Notes: generated by a model from the letters alone, not told the origin. A stretch of DNA of 64,000 nt from Parerythrobacter lutipelagi (GCF_005434975.1 NZ_SKCJ01000001.1:816001-880000), one strand, 5' to 3'. Shown: positions 19,651 through 29,104, counted from the first letter of the stretch. Numbers and translations are program-made.

Positions 19651-20330
19651 GGATCGTTGAGCGCGTTGATGGCTTTGGTGACGCGCGCTTCGACTTCCGC
19701 GCGGGGCAAGCCCGGCGGCACGATCTCACCGAATTTGTAGGTGATCGTCCCCGGCCGTTTGAGCCAGCGATGATAGGTTGGCCCGCTGTTCACTGCGACA
19801 GGGACGACCGGCAATCCGATCAGCTTGTAAATTCCGGCGAAGCCAGCGCCCAGCGGCCTGATTTCGCCATGCGGAACCCGCGTGCCTTCGGGAAAAAGCA
19901 CAAGCTCGCGCCCTTCGGTGGCCAGCTGGCGCGAGGACCTTATCATCGCCCGCAACGTCTTCGCGCCCTGTTCCCGTGCCACCGGCACCAGACCATAGCG
20001 GAGCGCGGCCCGGCCCCAGCCCGGAATTCTGAACAACTCCGCCTTGGCAAAAACCGCCGGATAGCCGAACAGCACCGGGCAATCGATGGCTTCGAAAAAG
20101 CTTTCATGCTTGACTGCATAGAGGACCGTTTCCGCCTCCAGCCTGCCTTCGATGACCACGTCAATGCCGAGTAGACGGGTCACGCACCAACGATGGAACT
20201 TGCCCCATTTGCGCACCACGCCCCTGAAAGCTTCGCGATTGACCGGCATTACCGCGAGCGCTGCCAAGACGTAGAACGGGCTGACGAAGTAGAACGCCGT
20301 GTAGAATGCAAGGTTTCTAAGCAAGACCAT
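19644..20330 (-). CDS. 1-acyl-sn-glycerol-3-phosphate acyltransferase (PlsC family)
   Basis: 228 residues. N-terminal hydrophobic helix (FYTAFYFVSPFYVLAALAVM) anchors it in the inner membrane. The acyltransferase box is KHESFFEAID, an HX4E variant of the usual HX4D seen in many alphaproteobacterial members. The glycerol-phosphate-binding block LFPEGTRVPHGE is present. It makes phosphatidic acid from lysophosphatidic acid. The DUF218 gene lies 6 bases upstream on the same strand, so the gene sits at the end of the ftsE-ftsX-DUF218-plsC cluster. Confidence 0.92.
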   Translation of the reverse strand: MVLLRNLAFYTAFYFVSPFYVLAALAVMPVNREAFRGVVRKWGKFHRWCVTRLLGIDVVIEGRLEAETVLYAVKHESFFEAIDCPVLFGYPAVFAKAELFRIPGWGRAALRYGLVPVAREQGAKTLRAMIRSSRQLATEGRELVLFPEGTRVPHGEIRPLGAGFAGIYKLIGLPVVPVAVNSGPTYHRWLKRPGTITYKFGEIVPPGLPRAEVEARVTKAINALNDPQ

Positions 20331-20336
20331 CGTGCT

Positions 20337-20867
20337 TCACCCGAGCCACAAACCAGATACCCAGCTTGCCAGAAACTTGTGGTATTCGAGAAACAGAATG
20401 CGAAGCGATGGTTCGGTCGGCACGGCATCCGCTCTGATAATCAGGTCATCGGGAACAGTTCGCGCCAGTTCGATGCGCGCCCGGCGCATGTGCCAATCGC
20501 TGGTCACCAGCCGGATCGAGGAAAACTTGTGTTCGGCGAGCCACTTGGCTGTTTCCGTCGCATTCCCTCGCGTGTCGACCGCAAGCGAACCCAGCGTGAT
20601 GCAGCATTCCATCAGCGTGGGCGGCACCTCGAACTGGACTGCGAATTCGTTCGGCCTGACCTCAGGATCGACACCAGTGACCAGCATTGCATTGACCTTG
20701 CCCGCCTCAAGCAATTCAATACCATGCTCGATCCGCCCGGCAGCCCCGGTCGGGACAATCGCCGCATCATCTGTAGCGCTTTCAAGCGGACCGGGCAGCG
20801 CAATGGTGAACCACGCAAAACCGAGGAACCAGAGCACCGCAACAGAAGCCAGCAGACGGCGGATCAT
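20337..20867 (-). CDS. DUF218 (YdcF/ElyC/SanA-like) membrane-anchored protein
   Basis: 176 residues with an N-terminal membrane helix (LLASVAVLWFLGFAWFTIAL). The DUF218 fold shows IVPTGAAGRIEHGIELLEAG, MLVTGVDPEV and SSIRLVTSDWHMRRARIEL. The family is linked to envelope integrity in enterobacteria, but its reaction is unknown. Its start overlaps the ftsX stop (4 bases), placing it in the ftsEX transcript. Confidence 0.85.
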   Translation of the reverse strand: MIRRLLASVAVLWFLGFAWFTIALPGPLESATDDAAIVPTGAAGRIEHGIELLEAGKVNAMLVTGVDPEVRPNEFAVQFEVPPTLMECCITLGSLAVDTRGNATETAKWLAEHKFSSIRLVTSDWHMRRARIELARTVPDDLIIRADAVPTEPSLRILFLEYHKFLASWVSGLWLG

Positions 20868-21802
20868 AGCATCCGCCTCAACGCGGCAATCACTGTGATG
20901 CGGGCGGTCAGCATGGCCAGTGCCACAGCGATCAGCGGAATGGCTGCAATCATCACCCAGTCCGTCCAGCCGAGACCGCCAGCAGCCATCATACCTGATC
21001 CAAGAGCGGCGAACTGGCGCCCGAGAAACAAGATCGCCGCGAGACCCATCGCCAGCCCCACCGCACCGCCAAGGGTCGCATCGAAACCGATCGAGCGTTC
21101 GAATATGCGCGCAATCTGAGCATCTGTCCCGCCCAGCATATGCACCACTTCGATGGTTCCACGGTTACTGCCAAGTGCGCTGCGTGCTGCCAACCAGACT
21201 GCCGCAGCGCTCGTCATGGCAAGCAGCACCACCAGTGCCAAAGCCAGATATTGCATCGAAGACAGCGCACCGAACACCGGCCCCAGCCAACTCGCCTGCG
21301 CATCGATCCGCGCATCGGGCGCGCGCTGGACCAGCATGGCCTGGAGTTCATCCAGCGTGTCCTGCGTAGCATCGCTGCGGAGACGCACGTCAATCAGTGC
21401 GGGAACCGGCACCGCCTGGCTTGCTGTCCCTACGCCGAGCCATGGTTCCAGCAGGGCATCGAGCTCCTCATCCGGTACGCGCCGGGTCGATGCCACCGCC
21501 GGACTGGCCTGAAGCATTTCCTCGACGATGCGTGCCTGCCGTTCTCGTTCCTGCGGCAGCGCTTCGAGCACCTGAACCGTTGCCCCTGCCGCCAGCTCGG
21601 TCCGCGCACTTTCAGCAACATTGCGCATCGCCAGACCGCCCGCGGCGGCGATGACCACCAGCGTGACCATGATCGCGATGACCCATGGCATCGGACCGGC
21701 GAGCCGCGCTTGCGGCACCAGCTGCGCTGCGCGTTCGCCGCCGAAGCGGTTGAAGCCGCGCGCAATCTTGCGGCCCAGAGTTGGTGGCTTTTCCACGTTC
21801 AC
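20864..21802 (-). CDS. ftsX: FtsX-like cell-division permease
   Basis: 312 residues. A basic cytoplasmic N-terminus is followed by a first membrane helix (WVIAIMVTLVVIAAAGGLA), a periplasmic domain of ~110 residues, and three more helices in the C-terminal half (LALALVVLLAMTSAAAVWLA and others). The cytoplasmic loop NRGTIEVVHMLGGTDAQIARIF is the FtsX signature that couples to FtsE. FtsEX activates peptidoglycan hydrolysis at the division site. It overlaps ftsE by 4 bases. Confidence 0.93.
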   Translation of the reverse strand: MNVEKPPTLGRKIARGFNRFGGERAAQLVPQARLAGPMPWVIAIMVTLVVIAAAGGLAMRNVAESARTELAAGATVQVLEALPQERERQARIVEEMLQASPAVASTRRVPDEELDALLEPWLGVGTASQAVPVPALIDVRLRSDATQDTLDELQAMLVQRAPDARIDAQASWLGPVFGALSSMQYLALALVVLLAMTSAAAVWLAARSALGSNRGTIEVVHMLGGTDAQIARIFERSIGFDATLGGAVGLAMGLAAILFLGRQFAALGSGMMAAGGLGWTDWVMIAAIPLIAVALAMLTARITVIAALRRML

Positions 21803-22533
21803 GACAACCGGTCACGCTTGACCGCAGGTCTGGGTGGATAGCGCAAAGCACCCGTGGGATCGGACAATTTGCCCTTGTCCAGCCGCATGATCAGCGATTC
21901 GGGGACTTTCTTTAGCAAATGCACATCATGTGTCGCGACCACGACCGTCGTGCCGAGCCGGTTGAGCGCTTCGAACAGGCGAAGCAGCTTCAAAGCCATC
22001 TCGGGATCGACGTTGCCGGTCGGCTCGTCGGCAACCAGCATGTCGGGTCGGCCAATCACCGCGCGAGCGATGGCCACACGCTGCTGCTCTCCGCCGGACA
22101 GCGTGGCAGGCCGGTCATCGATCCGGTGTGACAAGCCGACCCAGTCAAGCATATCTGCAACCGGCTTGCGCAGATCCTCTTCACGCACACCCGAAACCCG
22201 CAATGGCAGCGCGACATTGTCGAACGCGGAGAGATGCGGGATGAGGCGAAAGTCCTGGAACACCACGCCGATGCGCCGCCTGTATGCCGGCAATTTCTTT
22301 CGCGCCAGCGTGATAACGTCAGTGCCGAACATGCGGATCGCTCCACGCGACGGGCGCTGAGCCAGGTAAAGCAGCTTGAGCAGCGATGTCTTGCCAGCCC
22401 CGCTTGCTCCGGTGAGGAAATAGAAACTGCCGGGAAACAGCGTGAAGGAAATGTTGCTCAACACTTCGCGGTCGGGGCCGTAACGCAGCCCGACATTGTC
22501 GAACGCCACCACTTCGTTGTCCGGCGCATTCAT
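21799..22533 (-). CDS. ftsE: FtsE, ATP-binding subunit of FtsEX
   Basis: 244 residues. Walker [11 protein letters not shown]-loop [10 protein letters not shown], signature [14 protein letters not shown] and Walker [16 protein letters not shown] are all present. The first gene of the ftsE-ftsX-DUF218-plsC cluster, divergent from the zinc-ribbon gene. It powers FtsX at the septum. Confidence 0.95.
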   Translation of the reverse strand: MNAPDNEVVAFDNVGLRYGPDREVLSNISFTLFPGSFYFLTGASGAGKTSLLKLLYLAQRPSRGAIRMFGTDVITLARKKLPAYRRRIGVVFQDFRLIPHLSAFDNVALPLRVSGVREEDLRKPVADMLDWVGLSHRIDDRPATLSGGEQQRVAIARAVIGRPDMLVADEPTGNVDPEMALKLLRLFEALNRLGTTVVVATHDVHLLKKVPESLIMRLDKGKLSDPTGALRYPPRPAVKRDRLS

Positions 22534-22688
22534 GGCCGCGCACGCCGAGCATGTTGGGATTCGAAGGAAAATTGCATTGTGCTGCGCCTATAGCCGCCCT
22601 TCAATGTGGAAAAAAGACAATGTGCGTGCTGCCCACAGCCGTGAAGCCTTGTTGCTCCTGTCACACGGACGTAAAGACATCAGTCACC

Positions 22689-23606
22689 ATGATTATCGCC
22701 TGCCCAGCCTGTTCGACGCGCTATGTCGTTCCCGATAGCGCAATTGGCGTGGACGGCCGAACCGTGCGTTGCGCCAAATGTCGTCATAGCTGGTTTCAGG
22801 ACGGGCCGGAAATCAAACTGCCGGGAGAACCGGCGACAGAGGCAGTGCCAACTCCCAAGCCCGGCTTCGACGGAGTGCAGCGAAACGAGCGGGCACGGCC
22901 GGCTTCGGGTTCGGCTTCGCCCCCCGCACCGACACATGCATCGGCTCAGGCATCGAGTCGGGTGTCAACTCCGGCGTCACCTTCCACTACACCGTCACCG
23001 TCACCGGTTGCGGACGATGAAGACGGCGCACCCCCTCCGCCGATACAGCGCGAGGCCAAAGCGGGAGTTGCGGACGAAATTACCCCGCCAGTGGTTGAAA
23101 CCACTCCCGCGCCGGAACCCGAATCATTCGATGACGACCACTCGCAATTCGATTATCAGCCGCCGTTCCGCGGACGGCGCAATCCGCTGAAGATCTGGAC
23201 CGCTGCGGCCGCAGTGTTCGCCTTGCTGGCGACCGGGACGGTGATCGCAGCCAGCTATTACGGCTTTCCCGACTGGGTGCCTGTGAGCCGACCGACATTT
23301 GGCTTGGGCGATGACAATCTGGTGCTCGATTTCCCGGCCGACCAGCAAGAGCGCCGCACCCTGCCCAATGGAACCGAGTTCTACGGTGCGAGCGGCACAA
23401 TCACCAACACCGGCCGCGAAACGGTCAGTGTGCCGTCGATCCTCATCGTCATGCGCGATCAACGCGAGCGTCCGGTCTACAGCTGGGAAGTTGTACCGCC
23501 GCAGGATTCGCTCGCTCCGGGTGAAAGCATGACAATCAACGAAGCGGTCACCAACGTGCCCAAGTCTGCCAAATTCGCAGAGATCGGATGGAAAGCGCAA
23601 CGCTGA
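22689..23606 (+). CDS. Zinc-ribbon (MJ0042-type) membrane protein with DUF3426-like C-terminus
   Basis: 305 residues starting at MIIACPACSTRYVVP. The first ~38 residues form an MJ0042 zinc ribbon with CPAC and CAKC pairs and the motif RTVRCAKCRHSWFQ. A long low-complexity Pro/Ser/Thr linker follows (about 50-155), then one membrane helix (AAAAVFALLATGTVIAASYYG) and a periplasmic beta-domain ending in SAKFAEIGWKAQR. This layout is common next to ftsEX in sphingomonads. Function unknown; a sensor role is a guess. Confidence 0.85.
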   Translation: MIIACPACSTRYVVPDSAIGVDGRTVRCAKCRHSWFQDGPEIKLPGEPATEAVPTPKPGFDGVQRNERARPASGSASPPAPTHASAQASSRVSTPASPSTTPSPSPVADDEDGAPPPPIQREAKAGVADEITPPVVETTPAPEPESFDDDHSQFDYQPPFRGRRNPLKIWTAAAAVFALLATGTVIAASYYGFPDWVPVSRPTFGLGDDNLVLDFPADQQERRTLPNGTEFYGASGTITNTGRETVSVPSILIVMRDQRERPVYSWEVVPPQDSLAPGESMTINEAVTNVPKSAKFAEIGWKAQR

Positions 23607-23746
23607 CTCCGTCAAGGTGATGCGCGATTTCTGGCTCGTGAGCGTTTCGTTGCGCAAGACAGCAATCAATCGCTTGCGCAGTCAAAACCCCTTTGCTAGT
23701 GGCGCGCTCCTACCAAGCGGGGCCAAAGGGCCCTTGTTGACTGTGT

Positions 23747-23834
23747 GCGGTCGTGGCGGAACTGGTAGACGCGCAACGTTGAGGTCGTTGTGGGTGAATA
23801 ACCCGTGGAAGTTCGAGTCTTCTCGACCGCACCA
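23747..23834 (+). tRNA. tRNA-Leu (anticodon GAG)
   Basis: 88 nt including encoded CCA. Acceptor arms GCGGTCG/CGACCGC pair perfectly, the anticodon stem CAACG/CGTTG encloses TTGAGGT, and the long variable arm of leucine tRNAs is present. It is the last clearly chromosomal gene before the island. Confidence 0.96.
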
Positions 23835-24500
23835 AACAGTCCTGAGTGGAATTCAATACATAGCTGGATGGCGAATAGCCCTTTTGCTTGGCGAGTCGAA
23901 ATTTCCAGATGAAGCACTGGTGCGCGACGCAGTTGTCGCCGGACTAGTCTCACCTGCGAATTTCACTGCAAGCAGGGTATTTAGCAGGGAAATCTCGAAA
24001 GTTCTGACCCCAATGCGCGTGTCTAGCCTTCGTAAGGCCACGAATTCTCGCGTCTTTCCCCGCGAATTCCCTGGCAGTTGGAGCAGGGAATTCTTGATAC
24101 CTGAGCAGTGAAGTCGAACCGTCCAGGCAAGGAACGCAAAGTCCCGCCGCAAGGTAAGGACTTATCGGGCGCAGGCACACGAGACTTTCGGTCTCTCAGA
24201 GGCAGGTGAAAGATTTTTCAAGAAAGTGCTTGCGCTGTGATTCACCCTCTGATTCCATAAAGACATCGCCGCAACGATGGGGCGAGAGACTAAGGCTGAT
24301 TGGAGGCCCGTGGTCTCGCCGGTCAATATGAACCGGTTGCCTTGGCATCGTTGTGATCCATGGAAGGAATGCGAGCTGATTTTGCTCCTGCGGAACGTAC
24401 CGCAGGACGGTCGGTTGCGTCACGCCCTTCCATGCAAGTCAGCCCGCATTGCCTTCTCAATAGCGTGCCTTGGCACGCCCAAAGAAGAGGGAAATGAACA
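23835..24500. other. Non-coding left edge of the island
   Basis: No convincing gene in 666 bases. It contains a cluster of AGCAGGGAATT-like repeats (separate entry). Further right, GGCGAGA and TCTCGCC (around 24280-24335) can pair across a loop of about 30 bases. The last 150 bases presumably carry the promoter of the methylase gene; no clear -35/-10 pair could be chosen. Confidence 0.5.
23971..24092. repeat. Cluster of AGCAGGGAATT-like repeats beside tRNA-Leu
   Basis: AGCAGGGTAT (23971), AGCAGGGAAAT (23983), the inverted CGAATTCCCTGG (24062) and AGCAGGGAATT (24082). Similar repeat clusters are often seen beside tRNA genes and island ends in this group (recalled). They could mark an attachment region or recombinase/xis sites. 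Confidence 0.45.
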
Positions 24501-25937
24501 ATGGGCACTATCACCCAGACCAAAACCAAGCAGGCCCTTGCCGAGAAAACCAAGGCCGCAAAGTCAAAGAACAAGCACGAGACGAAGATTGCCGCGCTCG
24601 CGGCTACGGCACCCGCTGACCTTCTCTGCGATATGCAACTGGAGCGGCGCGCGCTTGCCTCGCTCAAGGGATTGTCGAAGCGTGTGCGTCGGTCGGAGAA
24701 AGACCAGGTCGAGCGCGTGGCGCGCAGCATTGCAGAGCTCAAACAGTCCGCACCTGTGCTGATCGATCAGTCGGGCGAAATCATCAATGGTCATCTCGTG
24801 GTCGAGGCGTTGCGATCACTTGGCGCGCAGGAAGTCTTGTGCGCGGTCATCGATCACCTCGACGAGGACGAACGCGCGCTGCTGCATGTGGCGCTGAACA
24901 GGATCGGTGAGACCGGAGCTTGGGACCTTGAAGGCCTCGGCGACCTGCTGGTCGAATTCGATGACATCGGGTTCGATCTGGCAACAACCGGTTTCAGTAT
25001 GCCCGAGCTGGATATCATCATGAGCCCGCCGACTGATGAAGAAGGAGGAGCCTCGGAAGAGGTGCCCATTGCTCTTCCCTCATCGCCGATATCGCGGGTC
25101 GGCGACCTGTGGATCCTCGGCGACCACCGCCTGCTCTGCGGCGATGCAACGGATGCTAGCTCCTACAAAGCTCTCCTCAATGACGAGCTTGCCGACATGA
25201 TCTTCACCGACTGTCCGTGGAATATTCCGATAGCAGGCTTCGTCAGTCCGAAAGGCAAGCACAAGGATTTCGTCCAGGGTGCCGGCGAGATGGGCGAAGA
25301 AGAGTTCATCGGCTTCTGCTGCGATTTCCATGAGCTCGGCACTGAGCGTCTCACCGACGGCGGTGTGTTCTACTCCTGCATCGACTGGCGTTCGGTGCGT
25401 ATCGTCATGGCGACGGGAATGGCTTCTGGCCTACGCCATATCAATACCGCTGTATGGAACAAAGGATCGGGCGGAATGGGATCGCCTTATCGTTCGGCTC
25501 ATGAGCTGGTGGTCATCTTCTCCAAGGGCGCCAAGCTTGCCGTGAACAACATCGAACTCGGTAAGCATGGCCGTGACCGAACGAACGTCTGGACGTACCC
25601 GGGAGCAAACCAGCCCGGGTCTTCTGCTAACAATGCGCTCTCGCTTCACCCCACAGCCAAACCGATCGAGCTCGTGCGGGATGCCATGCTCGATGTGACC
25701 AAGCGCGGCGCGCTGGTCCTTGATCCATTCATGGGGTCTGGCACGACAATCATTGCGGCCGAAACCTGCGGCCGTCGTGCAGCCGGTCTCGAACTCGACC
25801 CAAGCTACGTCGATGTCATCATCAAGCGCTGGGAGCAGTGGACTGGCGGCAAGGCCATTCACGCAGAGACCGGGCTCAACTTTACCGAGCTTGCGCATTT
25901 GCGCGTGCCGGAAACCGACGAGCCTGAGAACGCTTGA
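24501..25937 (+). CDS. ParB-like domain / site-specific DNA methyltransferase (N4/N6 type)
   Basis: 478 residues. A lysine-rich tail (1-35) precedes a ParB/sulfiredoxin-like domain at ~60-135, with APVLIDQSGEIINGHLVVEAL in place of the usual GNGR/GHGR box. The methyltransferase half has catalytic motif IV as TDCPWNIPI near 235 (a DPPY variant), then motif I DPFMGSGTTIIAAE near 415, the beta-class order, and LHPTAKPIELV. It would methylate adenine or cytosine exocyclic nitrogens. No restriction nuclease is adjacent, so it looks like an orphan methylase of the island backbone. The DUF5681 gene follows 28 bases later. The ATG is preceded by AGAGGGAAA. Confidence 0.9.
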   Translation: MGTITQTKTKQALAEKTKAAKSKNKHETKIAALAATAPADLLCDMQLERRALASLKGLSKRVRRSEKDQVERVARSIAELKQSAPVLIDQSGEIINGHLVVEALRSLGAQEVLCAVIDHLDEDERALLHVALNRIGETGAWDLEGLGDLLVEFDDIGFDLATTGFSMPELDIIMSPPTDEEGGASEEVPIALPSSPISRVGDLWILGDHRLLCGDATDASSYKALLNDELADMIFTDCPWNIPIAGFVSPKGKHKDFVQGAGEMGEEEFIGFCCDFHELGTERLTDGGVFYSCIDWRSVRIVMATGMASGLRHINTAVWNKGSGGMGSPYRSAHELVVIFSKGAKLAVNNIELGKHGRDRTNVWTYPGANQPGSSANNALSLHPTAKPIELVRDAMLDVTKRGALVLDPFMGSGTTIIAAETCGRRAAGLELDPSYVDVIIKRWEQWTGGKAIHAETGLNFTELAHLRVPETDEPENA

Positions 25938-25965
25938 GCAGATCGATTGGATGGGGAGCATCGAG

Positions 25966-26493
25966 ATGTCTGACGATTATGAAGTCGGCTACGGTAAACC
26001 GCCGAAGAGCGGGCAATGGGCGCCGGGACAAAGCGGCAACCCGGCAGGCAGCTCGAAAAAGGCGAAAGCCAAGAAGAAGCTCAAGACGCTTGAGGGCTAC
26101 TACCTGGAGTCATCGAACGAGCTCGTCGAGGTAACGTTCGGCGGCAAGAAAGAACAGATGCCCATCGGCAAGGCGATCATGAAGTCGATGATGTACGACA
26201 TCCTGAAGGCAGGCCCCAAGCTGAAGCTCGAGTTTCTCGAGAAGCACAAGAAGCTGGGCCTCGAAGGATTGCAGGCCCTCTTGATCGAGGAAGAGGAGTG
26301 TCCTGACGAACTGCCGCTCTCGCCTGAAGAGTTGCTGCTTATCGAGGCCATCAAAGCCGAGATGGCTGCGGAAGAGGCCATGAAAAACCAAAAGGACGAT
26401 GGAGACGGCATGGATTGCGACCCGGAAGGAGAGGCCGCGAGCGCCGAATTTGAGGTGGATTTCGAGGAAACGCTTACCGTTCGAGAGTGCTGA
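25966..26493 (+). CDS. DUF5681 domain protein
   Basis: 175 residues from the ATG with GGGGAGC upstream. The N-terminus GYGKPPKSGQWAPGQSGNPA followed by a lysine-rich stretch is the DUF5681 signature. The middle is helical (LKLEFLEKHKKLGLEGLQALL) and the C-terminal third very acidic. Function unknown. In alphaproteobacterial islands and prophage-like elements this gene regularly follows a ParB/methylase gene, as here, and is probably a backbone gene of the element. Confidence 0.85.
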   Translation: MSDDYEVGYGKPPKSGQWAPGQSGNPAGSSKKAKAKKKLKTLEGYYLESSNELVEVTFGGKKEQMPIGKAIMKSMMYDILKAGPKLKLEFLEKHKKLGLEGLQALLIEEEECPDELPLSPEELLLIEAIKAEMAAEEAMKNQKDDGDGMDCDPEGEAASAEFEVDFEETLTVREC

Positions 26494-26894
26494 GTAGGTG
26501 CATGAACTACAGGGCTTTGCGCGGCCACTGGTGCGTTTTGCATTGTCGCCTTGTCATCTTATCGAATTGTACGCCAACACCCGTCCGGGCGCCGTCCCAC
26601 AAAAAGGACATGCCCAATGGATACCGTCTTCACGCCAATCCCGCACCACGGTGATTCGGCTTTAATTCTACCCCCAAGCCGGTGTGTCAGCCGCCAGTTG
26701 CGTTGATGTGCCACGGCAATACAGCCAGCAATCCCAGTCTAAATATCTGTACTATATATTTTTTATCTGCAGCGTTATAAATGTGGGCATTCCAGCTTTC
26801 CTATGTGCCCATTTTTTGCTTGCACCGAAACTGGCATGGGCCTATCAAGTGGGTAATCCGGATTTCCGGGACGCCCATTTGATAGGAATTTGCC
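26494..26894. other. 400-base non-coding stretch
   Basis: No convincing gene. One very short ORF (MDTVFTPIPHHG..., from 26617, 29 codons) has AAAGGAC upstream but no other support. The AT-rich section around 26740-26780 is a likely promoter for the next gene. Confidence 0.4.
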
Positions 26895-27956
26895 ATGCAG
26901 TCTCTTCAGCACGAGTTCGATATTCGCCTCACCGCCTTCCAGGAAAGCTATGAATGGGAAGAGTGCGACGGCCTCGTTCGGCCCCTTGCGCTAGCCGGTG
27001 ATCTTATTGAGTCCGCAATCGAACCGGTAACTGCCGCGCGTGCAATGTACGCACTTAGGCACGTGCTTTCGACGGCCCCCGAAAGCGAAATGACATGGAG
27101 CAAACTCGATAATGAGGAGCCAACGCTCGAATGGCGTGCGCAATGGGAGGACATCGATGCCTATAACGACACCTTCTGGCCCGAAACGATGGAGCGAGCA
27201 CACGATCTCAATGCCTTTGCCTACTACGGCATACTTCCGTCGTGGTCTTTCCTCAGCGAGGATGGCGAGAAACCTCAGAGGATACTCGACTCTCTCGATG
27301 TCCCAGCGTTTGTTACCGGAACAATCGAAAATTTGACCGGCTTTCTGTCGCTGTTCGGTCCCGGCAGCAAATTCTACGGGCTCGAGGCGATCCAGACGAC
27401 TTGTCTGGCTGCTGCAGGTCGCCTGAAATATGATAATGATGAACCCATCACGGTTCATGAACTCGCGGCGCTGAGCCGCGTGACAACCAAGCGGCTCCAG
27501 AATGCGATCTACGCAAAGTCTGCCGACGCGCCGATCGTCTCCAGGGACGGATTGATTGCTCCAGCCAGTGCTGAAAGTTGGCTCACAAAACGGGATTACA
27601 TGCCTTCGATCTGGAAGGACTATTTATCCGGCGAGTGCTGGAAGTCAGAGTCAAATGACATTGCGCCAAAGAAGCTCGAAGAGCCGGAAGAATACCTCTT
27701 CGTCCCGGAAGCGCGTGATGGGACGATTTTCGGTCCGAAGTCCTGCCTGCGTCCCGGCCGCCCTTCAGAGGAACCGCATTACACAATCGGGGCCAAGGGC
27801 GAAGAGCAGGATTACGAGAACTTCGAGGATGCTCTTTCCGCGCTCACTGCCATGGCCACCCCCCGCTGGCGTCGCCCCAATGAAGCCGGGAATTTCGGGA
27901 TAGTGACAGTCGAACGCTGGCGGCGCGTCTCCGCCCGGGAGCTTTCACAACTCTGA
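26895..27956 (+). CDS. Uncharacterised island protein
   Basis: 353 residues starting MQSLQHEFDIRLTAFQESYEWEECDGL, with AGGAA upstream. The N-terminal two thirds are mostly helical and acidic. At about 195-215 EPITVHELAALSRVTTKRLQNAIYAK reads as a helix-turn-helix, followed by a tryptophan-rich stretch (SWLTKRDYMPSIWKDYL). The C-terminal part ends WRRPNEAGNFGIVTVERWRRVS. It could be a DNA-binding regulator or a defence component; no family was recognised. It is flanked by non-coding DNA on both sides and so stands alone. Confidence 0.7.
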   Translation: MQSLQHEFDIRLTAFQESYEWEECDGLVRPLALAGDLIESAIEPVTAARAMYALRHVLSTAPESEMTWSKLDNEEPTLEWRAQWEDIDAYNDTFWPETMERAHDLNAFAYYGILPSWSFLSEDGEKPQRILDSLDVPAFVTGTIENLTGFLSLFGPGSKFYGLEAIQTTCLAAAGRLKYDNDEPITVHELAALSRVTTKRLQNAIYAKSADAPIVSRDGLIAPASAESWLTKRDYMPSIWKDYLSGECWKSESNDIAPKKLEEPEEYLFVPEARDGTIFGPKSCLRPGRPSEEPHYTIGAKGEEQDYENFEDALSALTAMATPRWRRPNEAGNFGIVTVERWRRVSARELSQL

Positions 27957-27999
27957 GCCACGCTCCCCAGCCCAGATTATCAGCGCGAACATATCAAGC

Positions 28000-28049
28000 G
28001 GTTGGCTCCTCCAAACCGCCCCGGCGCTTCAGCCGGGGGAGGACCAACC
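28000..28049 (+). ncRNA. Strong stem-loop in the 250-base leader of the next gene (possible structured RNA)
   Basis: Three stacked helices: GGTTGG/CCAACC, TCCTC/GAGGA and CCCCGGC/GCCGGGG with loop GCTTCA, separated only by an unpaired C and a 7-base bulge on the 5' side. A further GGTG/CACC hairpin follows. There is no T-run, so this is not a plain terminator. The gap 27957-28208 otherwise holds only the ribosome-binding site of the next gene. Whether it is a separate RNA or a leader cannot be told. Confidence 0.4.
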
Positions 28050-28208
28050 GAGGGTGGCTAGTCACCATCCGGGCGCAGCCGGCGGTCGCCCAAAACACCG
28101 GCAAGATGGAACCAGGGTCTCTCACCTTTGCCTTGGCGATCCATCTCCTGAACGCGGGGTCCGCGTGACAGCCGGAGAGACGGCAAACTAATCCTACAGG
28201 AGATCCTC

Positions 28209-29049
28209 ATGGCCCCCACCCTCCACAATACAGATCTGAGTTTCGATCGGTTCGTCGCCGAGCTCAGTAGCCTTTCAAATGATGAGCTGTCCGAACTGAT
28301 CGGATCGGGGTCGATACTCGATGAGCCTGCGTTCTCCATGGGTCGATCATCGGATCTTGCCGCCTTCTATGCCCCTTTCGACTGGATCAATGAGGACGCT
28401 AATATTGTCCTTCTCGGAGTGACGCCTGGCAAACAGCAGGCCGAGGCGGCGCCTGCTGCGCTCCGACACTCGCTCCGCTCGGGTAGTTCAGTTGGTGATG
28501 CCATGCGCATAGCAAAACAGTCGGCCTCATTCGCGGGAGAGATGCGAACAATCGCAACCCGGCTCATGGATCATTTCCGCATGAACGACCTGTTCGGGCT
28601 GGCTTCCGCATCAGAATTGTTCGGCCGATCCAGCAACCGTGTGCACTACACCTCGGTCGATCGCTACCCGGTTCTCCAAAAAAAAGGCAGCCAACTGGAT
28701 CAACTATCCAGGCGGAACTTCAAGGGCCGACCTCGAAAATCCACTTTTGCAAGGCATGGTTCGAGACTACCTTATTCCGGAATTGAAGATGCTGGCGAAT
28801 GCCTGGCTTGTTCCATTCGGCCCTACCCCGGCTACCATCCTCGCTGAGCTTTCAGAACAGGGAATTGTTGACAGCGGACGGGTCCTCGCCGGACTGAACC
28901 ACCCCTCGGGCACGCAGTGGAACCGGCATAAGTGTCAGCTTGGCCTGGTCAATCACGACCTATGCGCAGCGAATGTCGGGTGTGGGAAGATACAGGCTCG
29001 TTTGCGGGAGTTGAGGGCGGCGGTCTCGGCACATCTTGGCGGAGGGTAA
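28209..29049 (+). pseudogene. Frameshifted uracil-DNA-glycosylase-like protein
   Basis: Two overlapping frames together encode a ~279-residue protein: frame one from the ATG at 28209 (good CAGGAG site) to about 28685, then the next frame to 29049. The switch falls in a run of eight A (28678-28685); one A fewer restores the reading frame. Before the run, NIVLLGVTPGKQQAE resembles the water-activating/phosphate loop of the uracil-DNA glycosylase superfamily. After it, AGLNHPSGTQWNRHK resembles the family's HPSG-type leucine loop. Function as a DNA-base excision or nucleotide-sensing enzyme is inferred. It may be broken, phase-variable, rescued by transcriptional slippage, or a homopolymer sequencing error. 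Confidence 0.65.
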
Positions 29050-29104
29050 GTGGTCTTATGTTAAGAGAGATTTGACGTCACCGATCTGGGACAGGGAATA
29101 GAAA

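Noticed and set aside
23747-23834. tRNA-Leu 3' end as the island attachment site
   Set aside because: The recombinase is of the serine type, which rarely uses tRNA genes, and I found no repeat of the tRNA 3' end near the right side of the island.
26617-26706. 29-codon ORF starting MDTVFTPIPHHG
   Set aside because: It has a plausible ribosome-binding site but no domain, no partner and nothing to distinguish it from chance.
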